Assembly: GCA_040768585.1 (NCBI GenBank)
Contig: JAXGMQ010000001.1
Span: 1,798,001-1,862,000 of the forward strand
Reading direction: 5' to 3'
Origin: JAXGMQ01 sp040768585
Lineage (GTDB): Bacteria; Caldisericota; Caldisericia; JAAYUI01
DNA: 64,000 nt
The position numbers and the translations under genes are program-made. This document shows positions 24,630 to 33,681 of the stretch, piece by piece (the first letter of the stretch is position 1; every line of letters begins with the position of its first letter). Below the pieces are notes generated by a model that made no database searches, had not been told where the DNA came from, and saw nothing but the letters and a program-made list of their open reading frames with translations.

Positions 24630-25696
24630 TGCAACAAGCAGATCTTGCGTTAAGCAGAAAAGAACTTACAAACTCCCTGAGAGAGCGATTATCGCAACTC
24701 AGGGAGTTTTTTATTGGGAAAAATGTTACAATTTTTGTTCCTCATTTTGGGACTCACAATCGGTATAAACCTACCATCGAAACGATTGAAGAGCTTATCC
24801 AGGAACTCGTCAATATGGGTGTCAAACCCTCAGTTTGTTATGATATGAGAACACATTCATATCTTGATGATCTTGAGGATATGAGTGTTCCTCTAGTTGA
24901 CCTTGGCTCAAAACGATTCGTTAAAACCTCTGGTGGCTCTCAAACTGATGACGATGATGCTAAGGCTGAAATAAACGCATCCATGCCCGTTTTGGGGCAT
25001 GTTTACATCAATGAACACCTGTATGATTCAGACATTATAATCCCCGTTGTTTCCGCGCATGTCTCAAATTCCTTTATGATTGGCGGAGTTACCACCGGGT
25101 TTCTGTCAGCTGTTCCAACCGAGACTAGAACACGCATTTTTCTCAACTCGAGAGCAAAAAAAGAATCTGCTGCGCTTGTCGAGGTGTTTGCTCAATTGAG
25201 GCACAAGATTCCGTTTGCAATTATGGACTTCAACCTTGTTGACACTCTCGCAAGAAACAGACAAGAGTCGCCATTGAAGCTGAAAAATGCAACGCTTGTA
25301 GCTTCTGATGCTGTTGCTTGTGACTCAATCGCATCGAGGTTTTTTGGCTGGCCGTTAGCCCTACCGAGGGTTATCAGAGAGGCAATTGAGTACAGACAAG
25401 GTGACGGACTTCTGACCATGCATGAGGATTTTAAAAACAGGTACAATCTGGGGGTCAAAAGACCGATAACAGACAGAAATCTACTATTATTTCCATTTTC
25501 GCACCTGTGCCGCTTTAAACTGGTGATTGACGCAAACAAATGCACAAGATGTCACGATTGTGTGGCTGCATGCCCAAGCGGGGTGATTAAGATAGACAAG
25601 GATGAAAAGAAAATTGACAATAGAAAGTGTATAAAGTGTTTTATCTGCGCTGATGTTTGTTCTTCATCAGCCATTAATATCAGAAGGACACCCTGA
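24629..25696 (+). CDS. DUF362-type protein with two 4Fe-4S clusters
   Basis: The main part (about residues 25-285) resembles DUF362 proteins, which often carry ferredoxin modules and have poorly known redox or maturation roles. The C-terminal about 60 residues contain CTRCHDCVAACP and CIKCFICADVC, two complete ligand sets for 4Fe-4S clusters. There is no signal peptide, so it is probably cytosolic. The only plausible start is ATG 24629, overlapping the rpsI stop. Codons 15-28 coincide with a strong intrinsic terminator, so expression probably needs readthrough. No redox partner is nearby to suggest a substrate. Confidence 0.85.
   Translation: MQQADLALSRKELTNSLRERLSQLREFFIGKNVTIFVPHFGTHNRYKPTIETIEELIQELVNMGVKPSVCYDMRTHSYLDDLEDMSVPLVDLGSKRFVKTSGGSQTDDDDAKAEINASMPVLGHVYINEHLYDSDIIIPVVSAHVSNSFMIGGVTTGFLSAVPTETRTRIFLNSRAKKESAALVEVFAQLRHKIPFAIMDFNLVDTLARNRQESPLKLKNATLVASDAVACDSIASRFFGWPLALPRVIREAIEYRQGDGLLTMHEDFKNRYNLGVKRPITDRNLLLFPFSHLCRFKLVIDANKCTRCHDCVAACPSGVIKIDKDEKKIDNRKCIKCFICADVCSSSAINIRRTP
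24671..24713 (+). terminator. Intrinsic terminator inside the DUF362 gene start
   Basis: An 11-bp perfect stem (AACTCCCTGAG/CTCAGGGAGTT), with a GCGA/TCGC mini-stem in its loop, is followed by TTTTT then TATT. It lies 42 nt after the rpsI stop but within codons 15-28 of the next reading frame, which stays open across it. Confidence 0.85.
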
Positions 25697-25949
25697 AACC
25701 GTTTTCCTTCTCTGTTGGAATATCTTCGATCAAAACCGATTCTACGTGGGAGTGTGCTGGTCCGGACTTAATCTGCTCGATGGCTCGCTCAACAGCAACC
25801 CTTTCGCCTTGAATCTCAGCGACAACGCTTCCGTCGATGCAGTTTTTGACAAAACCAGAAAGGGATAGTTCGTTGCAGGTGTGGTAGACAAAATGCCTGA
25901 AACCCACACCTTGAACCATCCCTTTAAACGTCGCTTTTTTTCTTACCAT
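25680..25949 (-). CDS. acyP: Acylphosphatase
   Basis: Acylphosphatase hydrolyses carboxyl-phosphate bonds. From ATG 25949 the protein is 89 residues with the active-site segment FKGMVQGVGFRHFVY (catalytic Arg in GVGFR) and the later Asn in SGFVKN, both needed for activity. The start lies inside the end of nusB (26-nt overlap). Its 3' end overlaps the end of the opposing DUF362 gene by 17 nt, so the genes are convergent and overlapping. Confidence 0.93.
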   Translation of the reverse strand: MVRKKATFKGMVQGVGFRHFVYHTCNELSLSGFVKNCIDGSVVAEIQGERVAVERAIEQIKSGPAHSHVESVLIEDIPTEKENGFRVSF

Positions 25950-26361
25950 CTCCGAAAAGCATCCGATATATCGCACCAAGGATTCCGTTGACAAACCTGC
26001 CAGATTCCTCACCACCGAATTTTTTGGCGATCCGAACAGCCTGGTCAATGACGACCGATGGCGGGGTTTCACTATCTTCCTCGGTAAGCTCAAAGACAGC
26101 CAGTCTGATTATTGATTTGTCGACGTTGTGAAGCCTGTTGATGTTCCAATTTTCAAGCTTCTTTGTGATGAGTTCATCGATTTGTGACAACCTATTTATT
26201 GTTCCGTTGTAGAGATACTTGGCAAACTCTGTTGTCTCAGGGTCAGCCTCTGTTGTCTCAAGAACCTTCAGTCCTGCATCGTGGGAGAATGTATCGGCGT
26301 AGAAACACGACGAAAAGAGCATCTGCAACGCAAGTTCTCGACCAGCTTTTCGAACACTCAT
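25924..26361 (-). CDS. nusB: Transcription antitermination factor NusB
   Basis: NusB binds S10 and boxA RNA to promote rRNA antitermination. The 145 residues begin with the family pattern RKAGRELALQMLF and include the helix INRLHNVDKSIIRLAVFEL and the late VIDQAVRIAKKFGGEESGRFVNGILG. It follows efp by 16 nt, a common pairing. Confidence 0.95.
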   Translation of the reverse strand: MSVRKAGRELALQMLFSSCFYADTFSHDAGLKVLETTEADPETTEFAKYLYNGTINRLSQIDELITKKLENWNINRLHNVDKSIIRLAVFELTEEDSETPPSVVIDQAVRIAKKFGGEESGRFVNGILGAIYRMLFGDGKKKSDV

Positions 26362-26377
26362 CTATATCGCCTGGTGA

Positions 26378-26941
26378 TTATTTGTTGGCTCTCTCAAGAT
26401 AGAGACCAGTTCGTGTGTCAACCTTAATGTCCTCGCCCATCTCAATAAAGAGCGGAACCTGGAGTTTGTATCCAGTGTTCGCGATAGCAGGCTTTGTGCC
26501 GGCCTGAGCCCTGTCACCCTTGAAACCTGGGTCGGTTTCGACGACGGTGAGTATGACAAAGTTTGGAAGCTCAACACCGATCTGTCTTCCTTTGTAGAAT
26601 GAAATCTCTATCATCTCGTTTTCAATCATAAAGTTGACTGCTGAACCTAAATCTTCCCTGGAAATCTCAAGTTGTTCGTAAGAATCTGTGTCCATGAAGA
26701 AGAAAGTGTCTCCCTGGGAGTAGAGATATTGCATTCTTCTGTGGTCAAGAAACGCTGGTTTGAATTTTTCTTCAGGTCTGAATGTTCTCTCTATAATAGC
26801 GCCTGAGTCAACATTCTTGATTTTCAGTCTGACGATAGCCGAACCTTTGCCTGGTTTAACGTGGTGATATTCAAGGCAAACCCAGAGTTCACCATCCATT
26901 TCGAATGTCCTACCTGTTCTAAGATCGTTTGCTGTGATCAT
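26378..26941 (-). CDS. efp: Elongation factor P
   Basis: EF-P relieves ribosome stalling at polyproline. The start ATG 26941 follows AAGGAGG, giving 187 residues. The loop that enters the peptidyl site reads KPGKGSA, so the modifiable position is Lys32. No EF-P modification enzyme (epmA/epmB or others) is visible here. Three domains are present, ending GEDIKVDTRTGLYLERA. Longer upstream in-frame sequence is not EF-P. Confidence 0.96.
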   Translation of the reverse strand: MITANDLRTGRTFEMDGELWVCLEYHHVKPGKGSAIVRLKIKNVDSGAIIERTFRPEEKFKPAFLDHRRMQYLYSQGDTFFFMDTDSYEQLEISREDLGSAVNFMIENEMIEISFYKGRQIGVELPNFVILTVVETDPGFKGDRAQAGTKPAIANTGYKLQVPLFIEMGEDIKVDTRTGLYLERANK

Positions 26942-27011
26942 GATTCCTCCTTGAAACTGCTGCAAAATTATATGGACGATAAATGTTGTTGTCAACGAAC
27001 TTTCTCCTAGC

Positions 27012-27040
27012 TTGACTCTTTCGATGTTGGTCAATAGTAT
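27012..27040 (+). promoter_or_regulatory. Promoter of the two-gene V4R-like cassette
   Basis: TTGACT (27012-27017) and TAGTAT (27035-27040) with a 17-nt spacer. The predicted start point is only a few bases before the ATG at 27051, so upstream in-frame start codons (27012, 27024) lie within the promoter and are unlikely. Confidence 0.55.
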
Positions 27041-27050
27041 TTTACTGTAT

Positions 27051-27884
27051 ATGCTGTACATCCCAAAGGGTTTGCTCAAAATTGAACATCTGCCGGTGAA
27101 TTCCGTTGACCTGTCGGATTTGCCTGTTGACATGAGTGGTTCTTGCAATCTGGTTGAAATAAGAACCAATCTGACGACCTATGGGATGGTATTAAAGAAC
27201 TCGGAGATTGAAGAGGTCTTTGAATGCACGAACACAATTGCTCCGCTTGGGCAGAGAGGTATAGATAGGCTCTTATCCTACACGAGGAATAACGCCTCAA
27301 CGCTGGTTACCTCCGAGTTGAACGAGGAGTTGCATGAGTTTTATCTCAACCTGGCAGAAGCAGAATATATCCACAGAAACCTTTCCGACAGCTACTTCTC
27401 ATTTTGGAACTTTGCCCATCATGCTCAAGACGTTGCCTTTAATGGCTGTGTTATTTTGCAGAGCGAGGATAAAACCCTTTGGAACATCATCAAAGACGGA
27501 GAGAGTCAGGGAGGATTTGAGGTTTGTGTTGAACCGGACTCGACAAAAAGACTCTCAGCAAAGACAGCCCTAGAACATTCTGTTGAATTTGTTGGAAGGG
27601 TGGATGTCCTTGCTTTCTCAAAGGCAAGTTTTTACCAGGTCGATGAGGATGTTGTTCTTTCGAGAACGCCGAAGTTTATCCATCTCCTAAATTCTGATTC
27701 TACAATTTATCGTCATGTGATAGATGAGTTTGGTGAGGTTGGTGTAGAGCTAGCACTCAAGTTTTGTGGAGAAAAGACAATCAAGCAAATATCCCAGGAA
27801 ACTAGAGAACCTTTTGAGAAGGTTATGTCGCTTGGCAATTACCTTGGGAAAATAAGGATTTTAAAGAAAAAGGAAAGTGTGTGA
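27051..27884 (+). CDS. Unknown protein with a winged-helix-like C-terminus
   Basis: No family is certain. The 277 residues have no signal peptide or membrane segment. The last about 60 residues (VIDEFGEVGVELALKFCGEKTIKQISQETREPFEKVMSLGNYLGKIRIL) look like a winged-helix domain of the kind that reads G-x-x-T-I-x-x-I. The N-terminal third could be a DUF4388-like module, but this is weak. It overlaps the following V4R-like gene by 4 nt, so the two proteins are probably made together and may form one sensing unit. A very short or absent leader is predicted. Confidence 0.65.
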   Translation: MLYIPKGLLKIEHLPVNSVDLSDLPVDMSGSCNLVEIRTNLTTYGMVLKNSEIEEVFECTNTIAPLGQRGIDRLLSYTRNNASTLVTSELNEELHEFYLNLAEAEYIHRNLSDSYFSFWNFAHHAQDVAFNGCVILQSEDKTLWNIIKDGESQGGFEVCVEPDSTKRLSAKTALEHSVEFVGRVDVLAFSKASFYQVDEDVVLSRTPKFIHLLNSDSTIYRHVIDEFGEVGVELALKFCGEKTIKQISQETREPFEKVMSLGNYLGKIRILKKKESV

Positions 27885-28450
27885 CCACAGACAGTGATGA
27901 CGAAATAAGGATAAGATGCAGCACCCCTGAGCTTTTGGCGATGCCATTTGTTAGGTATCTATTTTCTCGAAAAGAGAAAAGAAGCTCATCGAGGGGTTTG
28001 GGGCTTGTGACCAAGGGGATATGGGCTATGTTTGAGCCATCTCAGGCAAAGACGATACTCTACTACATTGGTAGGATGGCAGGAAGAGAGATTTCTGAGG
28101 CTACGGAAAAAGAGTACAACACAAAAAAGGCAAAGACGTGGCCAGAGCTCCTTGGAAACATCGAAATATTCTGCGACCTGCTTGCTGGCTCAAGGGCAAC
28201 TGTCACTGATGTATCCTCAAACCGCGCAATCATCAAGCTCTATGACTCCCCTTCATGTTACAAGGTTTCAGGATTTCCAAAGCCCTGTTGCGACTACATG
28301 GCCGGTATCTTTGCCTCTCTCCCGGCTTATGACTTCGATGGCGTGCAGGCCACTTGCAGGGAATTGGAATGTAGAGGTGTTGACCAGAGATTGCCCCATT
28401 GCACTTTTGAGTTGCGCGTCACTTGGCCAGACGGCAAACCGCCACTTTGA
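27881..28450 (+). CDS. V4R (4-vinyl reductase) domain-like protein
   Basis: V4R domains are small-molecule or hydrocarbon-binding sensors also found in bacteriochlorophyll BchJ. The 189 residues show the family end: KPCCDYMAGIFA (136-147), then a G-x-x-x-x-C-x-x-x-E-C stretch (Cys159, Cys164) and HCTFELRV (173-180). Six Cys are spread between 126 and 174 and could bind metal. The start is GTG, overlapping the upstream stop. What ligand it senses is unknown. The nearest recognised transcription or signalling genes are not adjacent. Confidence 0.65.
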   Translation: MTTDSDDEIRIRCSTPELLAMPFVRYLFSRKEKRSSSRGLGLVTKGIWAMFEPSQAKTILYYIGRMAGREISEATEKEYNTKKAKTWPELLGNIEIFCDLLAGSRATVTDVSSNRAIIKLYDSPSCYKVSGFPKPCCDYMAGIFASLPAYDFDGVQATCRELECRGVDQRLPHCTFELRVTWPDGKPPL

Positions 28451-28596
28451 CAGTGTTTCTCCGTGTCTCACAGGGAGGTTTTACGTTTGTCGTTCGAATG
28501 TCTCTTGCTTGAAGACATCGCGTTAGTAAGTTCTAGAATTTAGTCGTGATTGAGTCCTTAGCCTCTTAGGAATTTAGCTTGTCTTTCGGCGAGTTC
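28451..28596. other. Convergent intergenic gap, nothing clear
   Basis: These 146 bases lie between the ends of two convergent genes. I see no strong hairpin with a T tract on either strand, and no RNA gene or coding potential. Confidence 0.5.
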
Positions 28597-30651
28597 CTAC
28601 CTGATTACACCTATCTCCCCGAACTCGTAATCATAATCTGCGCCTATTCCGACTTGAACCATTGGTCTATTCTCGGAGTGTCTTATCCAGTTGGAGTTGT
28701 TGCTGCACCTTTCGTGTCCGTATGAGTCTTCTCCCCCGAAGTCCAGGAATAATCCAAGACACAGAATTTCATTCCTTATAGTGTCAGGTTGTGTGGGCGC
28801 GTTAATGTAAGCGCCGCCATACATCCTATCGGTTGTGCCCTCGTATAAGTCATTTCCCCCGACATTGACAAGTATGCCGATTCCATTCTCGTTCCCGCAC
28901 CCCAACATCAAACCGCCATCTTTTCTTGTCGTATTGCCCTCATTGTCTGTCTCTTCCCGCCAGCATTTGTAGACGTCGTCTCCACCCGTGTCTATGTGCC
29001 AAGAGGTTGAGAAGTCGTGACCAACCCCGATGCTCGTTGCTTGTTTTGCTTGATAGACATCATCACCATCTTCGTCCCTAAAGAGTGATATCGCATAATG
29101 GGCGGATGCCCCCTGGACGTACCAAAGTCCAGAGTAGCTGTCGTTGCCGGATCTGTCAGAAAGCACGCCAACTCCGTACCAGTAGGCAACACCTTGACCA
29201 AACACACCGCAGCTGTAGCTATCCTCACCTGCATCATCAACAAGCAAACCGTACCCACCCGACATCGAGTGACCATCGGTCATATCAGCTCTTCTGCCGT
29301 ATCCAGCTCCTTGGCTCATACTGGTGTTGTGGTTTGCGTTTTGAGCGGAGGGAAAGAGGATGTCCGTGTCATTTGCATCGTATGTATCATTCCCTTTTCT
29401 GTCGTACAGCAAACCATATCCACCTGAGAAACCAAACCCCTGAGAGATGATGTAGCAGTTGTAGGTATCATCACCGCTGTAATCCAGGCAGAGTCCAAGC
29501 CCAAATGATGCGGCTCCCTGGCACATGTCAACTCCAGAGTATATGTCATCTCCAGCATAATCAGCTAGGATACCAACACCAAACAGTCCACACCCCTGAG
29601 TGTTTGAGATTGCCTCGTAGGTGTCATTGCCACCTAGATCGAGCACAATTCCACAGCCGAGAGTGCCAGAACCAAACGACGGATTGCTTTCAAATTGGGA
29701 GGTGTAAGTGTCGTTCCCTGCCAAATCGATTACAACAGATGCGCAGTTGGCAAAAGACGTTGTTGCGCCATATCCACCCTCGTAGGTGTCATTGCCATAT
29801 GTGTCAATCAACAGCAGCGTTTTGCCATCGATATACTTATCGTTTGTCTCTGAGCCATTGAGCACAATCCAACCGTTTGGAGTGGGGATTCTAACCACTT
29901 TGTCTGGGATACTAAACTCTTCGCTTAGTATGTGGTTTTTGAGTTTCTGAACTGCAAACACGACTCTTGCACATGCCCAACCAAGCTGCAACAGGTCACA
30001 GTCCTCAGCAAGCCTGTAATTCTCCACTCCACCTTCGTCGTTTTGGAAATTTTGGAGCTTTCTGAAAAGCTCTTCGTCAGCCTCGTATTTGGAGAATACC
30101 CTCTCTCTTTCTGCTAGAAGATGTTTAACGCACAAAACATATTCTGCGAGTACCGTTGCAGTCTTATCGTCAAGCTCGGATTCGATTTCTTCAACGTGAT
30201 TCTCGATTCTGTCCCCCCATCTCCAATTCCCTACCTCATAAAGATTCATCAGCGAGTTTTTGAAGGGATTCTCATCCTTCACATCAAGCTCAGGAAGATA
30301 TCTGTCAAGAAATGCTGCCACATAACCGGAGATTCTCGTGAATCCATACATAAAATTGGTGTTTAACTCCATCTGGGACTCAGGGTTGTTATAGATAGAA
30401 ATCCTATCGGTTGATTGTCTCGTTATTTGGGGGATGAGCAGCGGTTTCGACCAGATTTCATTGAACCAGTAGAGTCTGAATGGGTCGCTGCCCAATCTGC
30501 TAAGTTTATCCATGTCCCACCTGACATCATCAGGCGTGAGTCCACCTGCCGCCAAGGCTTTGACAAATGGGTCGGAATTGTCCTCGGCTACAACAGTAAG
30601 CATTGGGAACATAAGTGCAAAAACGACAATCAGGCCGACGAGTTTTTTCAT
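28597..30651 (-). CDS. Secreted protein with twelve G-x-D-x-Y repeats
   Basis: The 684 residues start with a clear signal peptide (MKKLVGLIVVFALMFPMLTVVA, cleavage near 22). A helical region fills residues 25-250. From residue 286 onward a motif of type G-[NDE]-D-[TSDVIL]-Y occurs twelve times, usually followed by QG, then G-x-G and hydrophobic-D, with spacing of about 25-60 residues. This pattern suggests a beta-helix or beta-roll with acidic, possibly Ca-binding turns, related in style to RTX repeats but not the GGxGxD consensus. It has its own promoter and an AGAAGGAG ribosome binding site. I infer a cell-surface or extracellular role; no enzyme domain is recognised. Confidence 0.8.
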   Translation of the reverse strand: MKKLVGLIVVFALMFPMLTVVAEDNSDPFVKALAAGGLTPDDVRWDMDKLSRLGSDPFRLYWFNEIWSKPLLIPQITRQSTDRISIYNNPESQMELNTNFMYGFTRISGYVAAFLDRYLPELDVKDENPFKNSLMNLYEVGNWRWGDRIENHVEEIESELDDKTATVLAEYVLCVKHLLAERERVFSKYEADEELFRKLQNFQNDEGGVENYRLAEDCDLLQLGWACARVVFAVQKLKNHILSEEFSIPDKVVRIPTPNGWIVLNGSETNDKYIDGKTLLLIDTYGNDTYEGGYGATTSFANCASVVIDLAGNDTYTSQFESNPSFGSGTLGCGIVLDLGGNDTYEAISNTQGCGLFGVGILADYAGDDIYSGVDMCQGAASFGLGLCLDYSGDDTYNCYIISQGFGFSGGYGLLYDRKGNDTYDANDTDILFPSAQNANHNTSMSQGAGYGRRADMTDGHSMSGGYGLLVDDAGEDSYSCGVFGQGVAYWYGVGVLSDRSGNDSYSGLWYVQGASAHYAISLFRDEDGDDVYQAKQATSIGVGHDFSTSWHIDTGGDDVYKCWREETDNEGNTTRKDGGLMLGCGNENGIGILVNVGGNDLYEGTTDRMYGGAYINAPTQPDTIRNEILCLGLFLDFGGEDSYGHERCSNNSNWIRHSENRPMVQVGIGADYDYEFGEIGVIR

Positions 30652-30691
30652 CTCATTCTCCTTCTGTCAGGGGATTGAAAATCCAATGAGA

Positions 30692-30720
30692 ATTCTATTA
30701 ATAAATTGACTGCCAGGCAA
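30692..30720 (-). promoter_or_regulatory. Promoter of the repeat protein
   Basis: On the - strand TTGCCT (30720-30715) and TAGAAT (30697-30692), 17-nt spacer, about 40 nt before the ATG at 30651. Confidence 0.6.
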
Positions 30721-30870
30721 ATGATTCCACAAAATCATTGACTTCAATTTGGTTGTCACATGGGTCCGCATCAACCAAAAAGCGTCATCGAAAACCAGAT
30801 TGCGTCATAATCCTCCGAGAAAGATGCTAAATAAGAGGTTTAGTTTAGAATCTGAACTGATACGAACAGA

Positions 30871-31725
30871 CTATCTTACAATTGATCTTTCAACAGAAGC
30901 GGCGAGCGCAATCAATAGTGGTCCGATTTGAGATGTGGTTAAACTCAGAACGTCAATAAATGATGATGAGGTGGTTCTCCCCACGAGGTAGATCAGCACA
31001 TAGTTTGCAGCCATGACGCAAACTGCCGTTATGATTATTTTCCAGGAGGTCGAGAGAAGTCCTGAGTATATCTCAGAAAGAAGTGATATTGAAATGGTAA
31101 CACAGGCAAATGAAAAACCGATATTCCACAGAGAAACAAGCCTCTCAGCGACAGTCACGTCGGTTGTGACGACAGGTGAGATGACAACGAGTACAACAGC
31201 GTAAAGAGCAATCGCAGCAATGAGCCCAATCCTCATGAATTTATTTGGCATACTCTTTGTCTTGACCAGGTTATATTCCCTTGAAATTGCGATAAAAAGC
31301 ATTGGCAAAACCCAAAGGTATCCGAGCCAATCCTGAATTCCTGGAGGCCTTAGGAGGGTAATCTTGAAGATGTACTGGTTCAATATCGACACAAAATGAC
31401 CTAGAGTCAGGAAGAAAACACCAAGCATGACAAATCTCCAGATTCTGCGGTGGGATTCTCCGACCTCGAAGATGTTCATCGTCTTAAGTGATATAATAAA
31501 TGCCAAAAGCGCGTTGCCAAACTGGATTATGTCGATTGGTAACCTACTAAGATTGTGGTAGGAGACATTTGCCCTGGCAACAATCAGGCTAAAAATCAGT
31601 ATCTCTGAGACAATTAAAACTGCAGTCGAAAACATGTAGAGGACGATTATATCCCTCGTGAGGATGTAGATGATTCTTTTGAAAAACCTTTTTATTCCGG
31701 TTGAGTTGGTGTGTGGTTCTGTCAA
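30871..31725 (-). CDS. Unknown multi-pass membrane protein
   Basis: The 284 residues contain about eight hydrophobic helices after a short basic N-terminus (GIKRFFKR). No catalytic motif is seen. It overlaps the FecR-like gene upstream by 4 nt (ATGA) and is the last gene of that pair, so it may be the membrane partner of the FecR/Ig-like protein. Topology resembles the sensor halves of some signalling proteins. Function unknown. Confidence 0.75.
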   Translation of the reverse strand: MTEPHTNSTGIKRFFKRIIYILTRDIIVLYMFSTAVLIVSEILIFSLIVARANVSYHNLSRLPIDIIQFGNALLAFIISLKTMNIFEVGESHRRIWRFVMLGVFFLTLGHFVSILNQYIFKITLLRPPGIQDWLGYLWVLPMLFIAISREYNLVKTKSMPNKFMRIGLIAAIALYAVVLVVISPVVTTDVTVAERLVSLWNIGFSFACVTISISLLSEIYSGLLSTSWKIIITAVCVMAANYVLIYLVGRTTSSSFIDVLSLTTSQIGPLLIALAASVERSIVR

Positions 31726-33668
31726 TTTGTATCATCCTCCACTGGGATATTCCTTGCGCTTGTGTTGCCAGCCTTATCGGTTGCCTTGACCTCAACGAAG
31801 TTGCTGTCGTATGAATCGATTTCATGGAGAATTGAAACAGAGCGCCTGTCATCAGGAGTATCTTTGATCTGCTGTGTTTGGTCTTCTCCGTTAATCGAGA
31901 GGAATGTCACTATTTCTTCGATCATGCCCTGCACTGTGATGCCACCATCGGGGTTCCGAGTCGCCTTGAGTCGAGACAGATCAGGAGGCGTTGTGTCGAG
32001 TGTGATATTTACAGTTCTCTGACTTGATGTGCCGTCACTGTATTGGGCTGTTACGGTGATTTCGTTAATCCCCTCATTCACTAGGGTAATGCTCTCTTTG
32101 AAATACCCTCCAGTATTAATTTGTGCACTCAAACCAAGAATTTTCAGACTATTCGCCCCTTGAACTCTGCCCGAGATGATGACGATCTTGTTGTTGGTGA
32201 GGCTTGCGACTCCGTCGACATGGAGAGATTTGATGTCTTCACGCTCGCGTTCGATGATGATGTCGACAGATTTAGCCTTGTGTTCCAGATCCTTTGCCTC
32301 GACGGCGATTGTATTGATTCCGTATTCAAGTGATGCTTCAAACTCAAACATACCATCCTCAACCACTATTTTGTCTGACTTGTAATAGACGAAATCAGTA
32401 TTTGTCGTGCCGCGAATTGTCATTGAGCTGCTTCTGGTTGTGGACTCCAGCTCCTTTGGGTAGACTATCTCGATCTCAGCCTCAGGGAGAGATTCGACTT
32501 TCTTTACCCTTCTTCTTTGGATTATCTCGCTGTGTCCATCCATACCAATGGATTTTATCTCAATAACACTAATTCCCATACGCAATTCAAATTCGTATGA
32601 GAAACTCTCACCGCTGTATTCGACCTTATCACCGTTTACTGTCAAGAGGGAGCTGCCTCGAACAAGCCCATCGATTTTAATACTTGATTCATCAGTTTGT
32701 ATAAGGTCGACTCCGACCGGATTGATAACCTCCATCATGTGGCTGTACTCCTCAGAGCGGGTTATGGTTATCTCAACAATGGTCTCTCTTCCCGCTGCGT
32801 CGGTGGCTCTGACGGGGTGTTTGCTGCTGCCGATGGGGTGGTTGACAAAGGTAAGCTCAAATCTGCCATCCTCACCTGCACGGGTTGTGAATTCTCTAAT
32901 GGAGATTGTGATACCTGGGTCTGATTTACCAGTAATTACTATATCCTTCTCATTTGTTGTGATTGTTCTGTTGTCGATTGAAAGAAGTGGAGCGTCTTTG
33001 CGCTTTGTTTTTTCTGCAAAGTCACTTGGGTCAACGTCGCTTTGAATTATTCCTCCGACATTGGTTACTTCAGCCTTTTTCCCATATTTTACATGAACAG
33101 TTCCATATGATGTTTTGACCGATACGTCCGAATTTGTGTCAAGCGGAATGACAGAGTTTTCTGTCATCAATGCCCTACCCTCAATCACCGTTTCACTCTG
33201 TCCTTTGGTGAAGATGAAGATGTTACCGCTGCTTCCTGTGTCGACGTATGTGTCCCCGTAGAGGGTATGAAACCTGGCAATCCTTACCCCCTGCCAGGGA
33301 TTTGTGTGAATCGACTGAATCTGAACTTCGGTCTTCTCGGATAGCCTAACTATTGAGCCGTCGATAAGCCTTACCTCTCCGGTTCCAATCGAGCTTGTTT
33401 TGACTCTCGAACCAGGCGAAAGGGTTGTGTTGATCTTTGCCGTCTCATACTCACCGAGGACAGGGTTGTAAATTGTGACGGCGTTCTGGATTTCCAACGG
33501 ATTTTCGACCTTGTATTCTGGATCTCTTCGGTGAAGCCTGGAGTCAACCTGTTCTCCAGGAATACAAAAAATCACCAGGGCAATACCGGTAAGGATGAAA
33601 AATGCTATCCAAACCTTGCCTAGCAGGCGCTTTTTCCAAACACTGTAGATATAATCATCTATACTCAT
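31722..33668 (-). CDS. FecR-domain protein with tandem Ig-like repeats, membrane-anchored
   Basis: From ATG 33668 the protein is 648 residues. A single membrane helix lies near residues 14-36. A FecR-like domain follows at about 75-200, with SPGSRVKTSSIGTGEVRLIDGSIVRLSEKTEV as its hallmark. Four to five Ig-like or big-type beta-sandwich repeats then follow, marked by recurring G-x-N-x-[IV]-x-[VI]-x-A and one D-T-T-P-P-D-L junction. The ectodomain would lie outside the membrane. FecR domains often relay envelope signals or bind cell-wall polymers; no ECF sigma factor is adjacent, so a structural or adhesive role is as likely. The start is set by the -10 box overlapping an earlier ATG. Confidence 0.82.
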   Translation of the reverse strand: MSIDDYIYSVWKKRLLGKVWIAFFILTGIALVIFCIPGEQVDSRLHRRDPEYKVENPLEIQNAVTIYNPVLGEYETAKINTTLSPGSRVKTSSIGTGEVRLIDGSIVRLSEKTEVQIQSIHTNPWQGVRIARFHTLYGDTYVDTGSSGNIFIFTKGQSETVIEGRALMTENSVIPLDTNSDVSVKTSYGTVHVKYGKKAEVTNVGGIIQSDVDPSDFAEKTKRKDAPLLSIDNRTITTNEKDIVITGKSDPGITISIREFTTRAGEDGRFELTFVNHPIGSSKHPVRATDAAGRETIVEITITRSEEYSHMMEVINPVGVDLIQTDESSIKIDGLVRGSSLLTVNGDKVEYSGESFSYEFELRMGISVIEIKSIGMDGHSEIIQRRRVKKVESLPEAEIEIVYPKELESTTRSSSMTIRGTTNTDFVYYKSDKIVVEDGMFEFEASLEYGINTIAVEAKDLEHKAKSVDIIIEREREDIKSLHVDGVASLTNNKIVIISGRVQGANSLKILGLSAQINTGGYFKESITLVNEGINEITVTAQYSDGTSSQRTVNITLDTTPPDLSRLKATRNPDGGITVQGMIEEIVTFLSINGEDQTQQIKDTPDDRRSVSILHEIDSYDSNFVEVKATDKAGNTSARNIPVEDDTN

Positions 33669-33681
33669 ATGACAACCTGTC

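Noticed and set aside
29085..29861. Overlapping + strand frames of 109-121 codons opposite the repeat protein
   Set aside because: Their apparent repetitiveness is the shadow of the G-x-D-x-Y repeats on the - strand.
28597..30651. The repeat region as a possible DNA repeat or CRISPR-like array
   Set aside because: The periodicity exists at protein level with variable spacing; the DNA units are not identical and there are no spacers.
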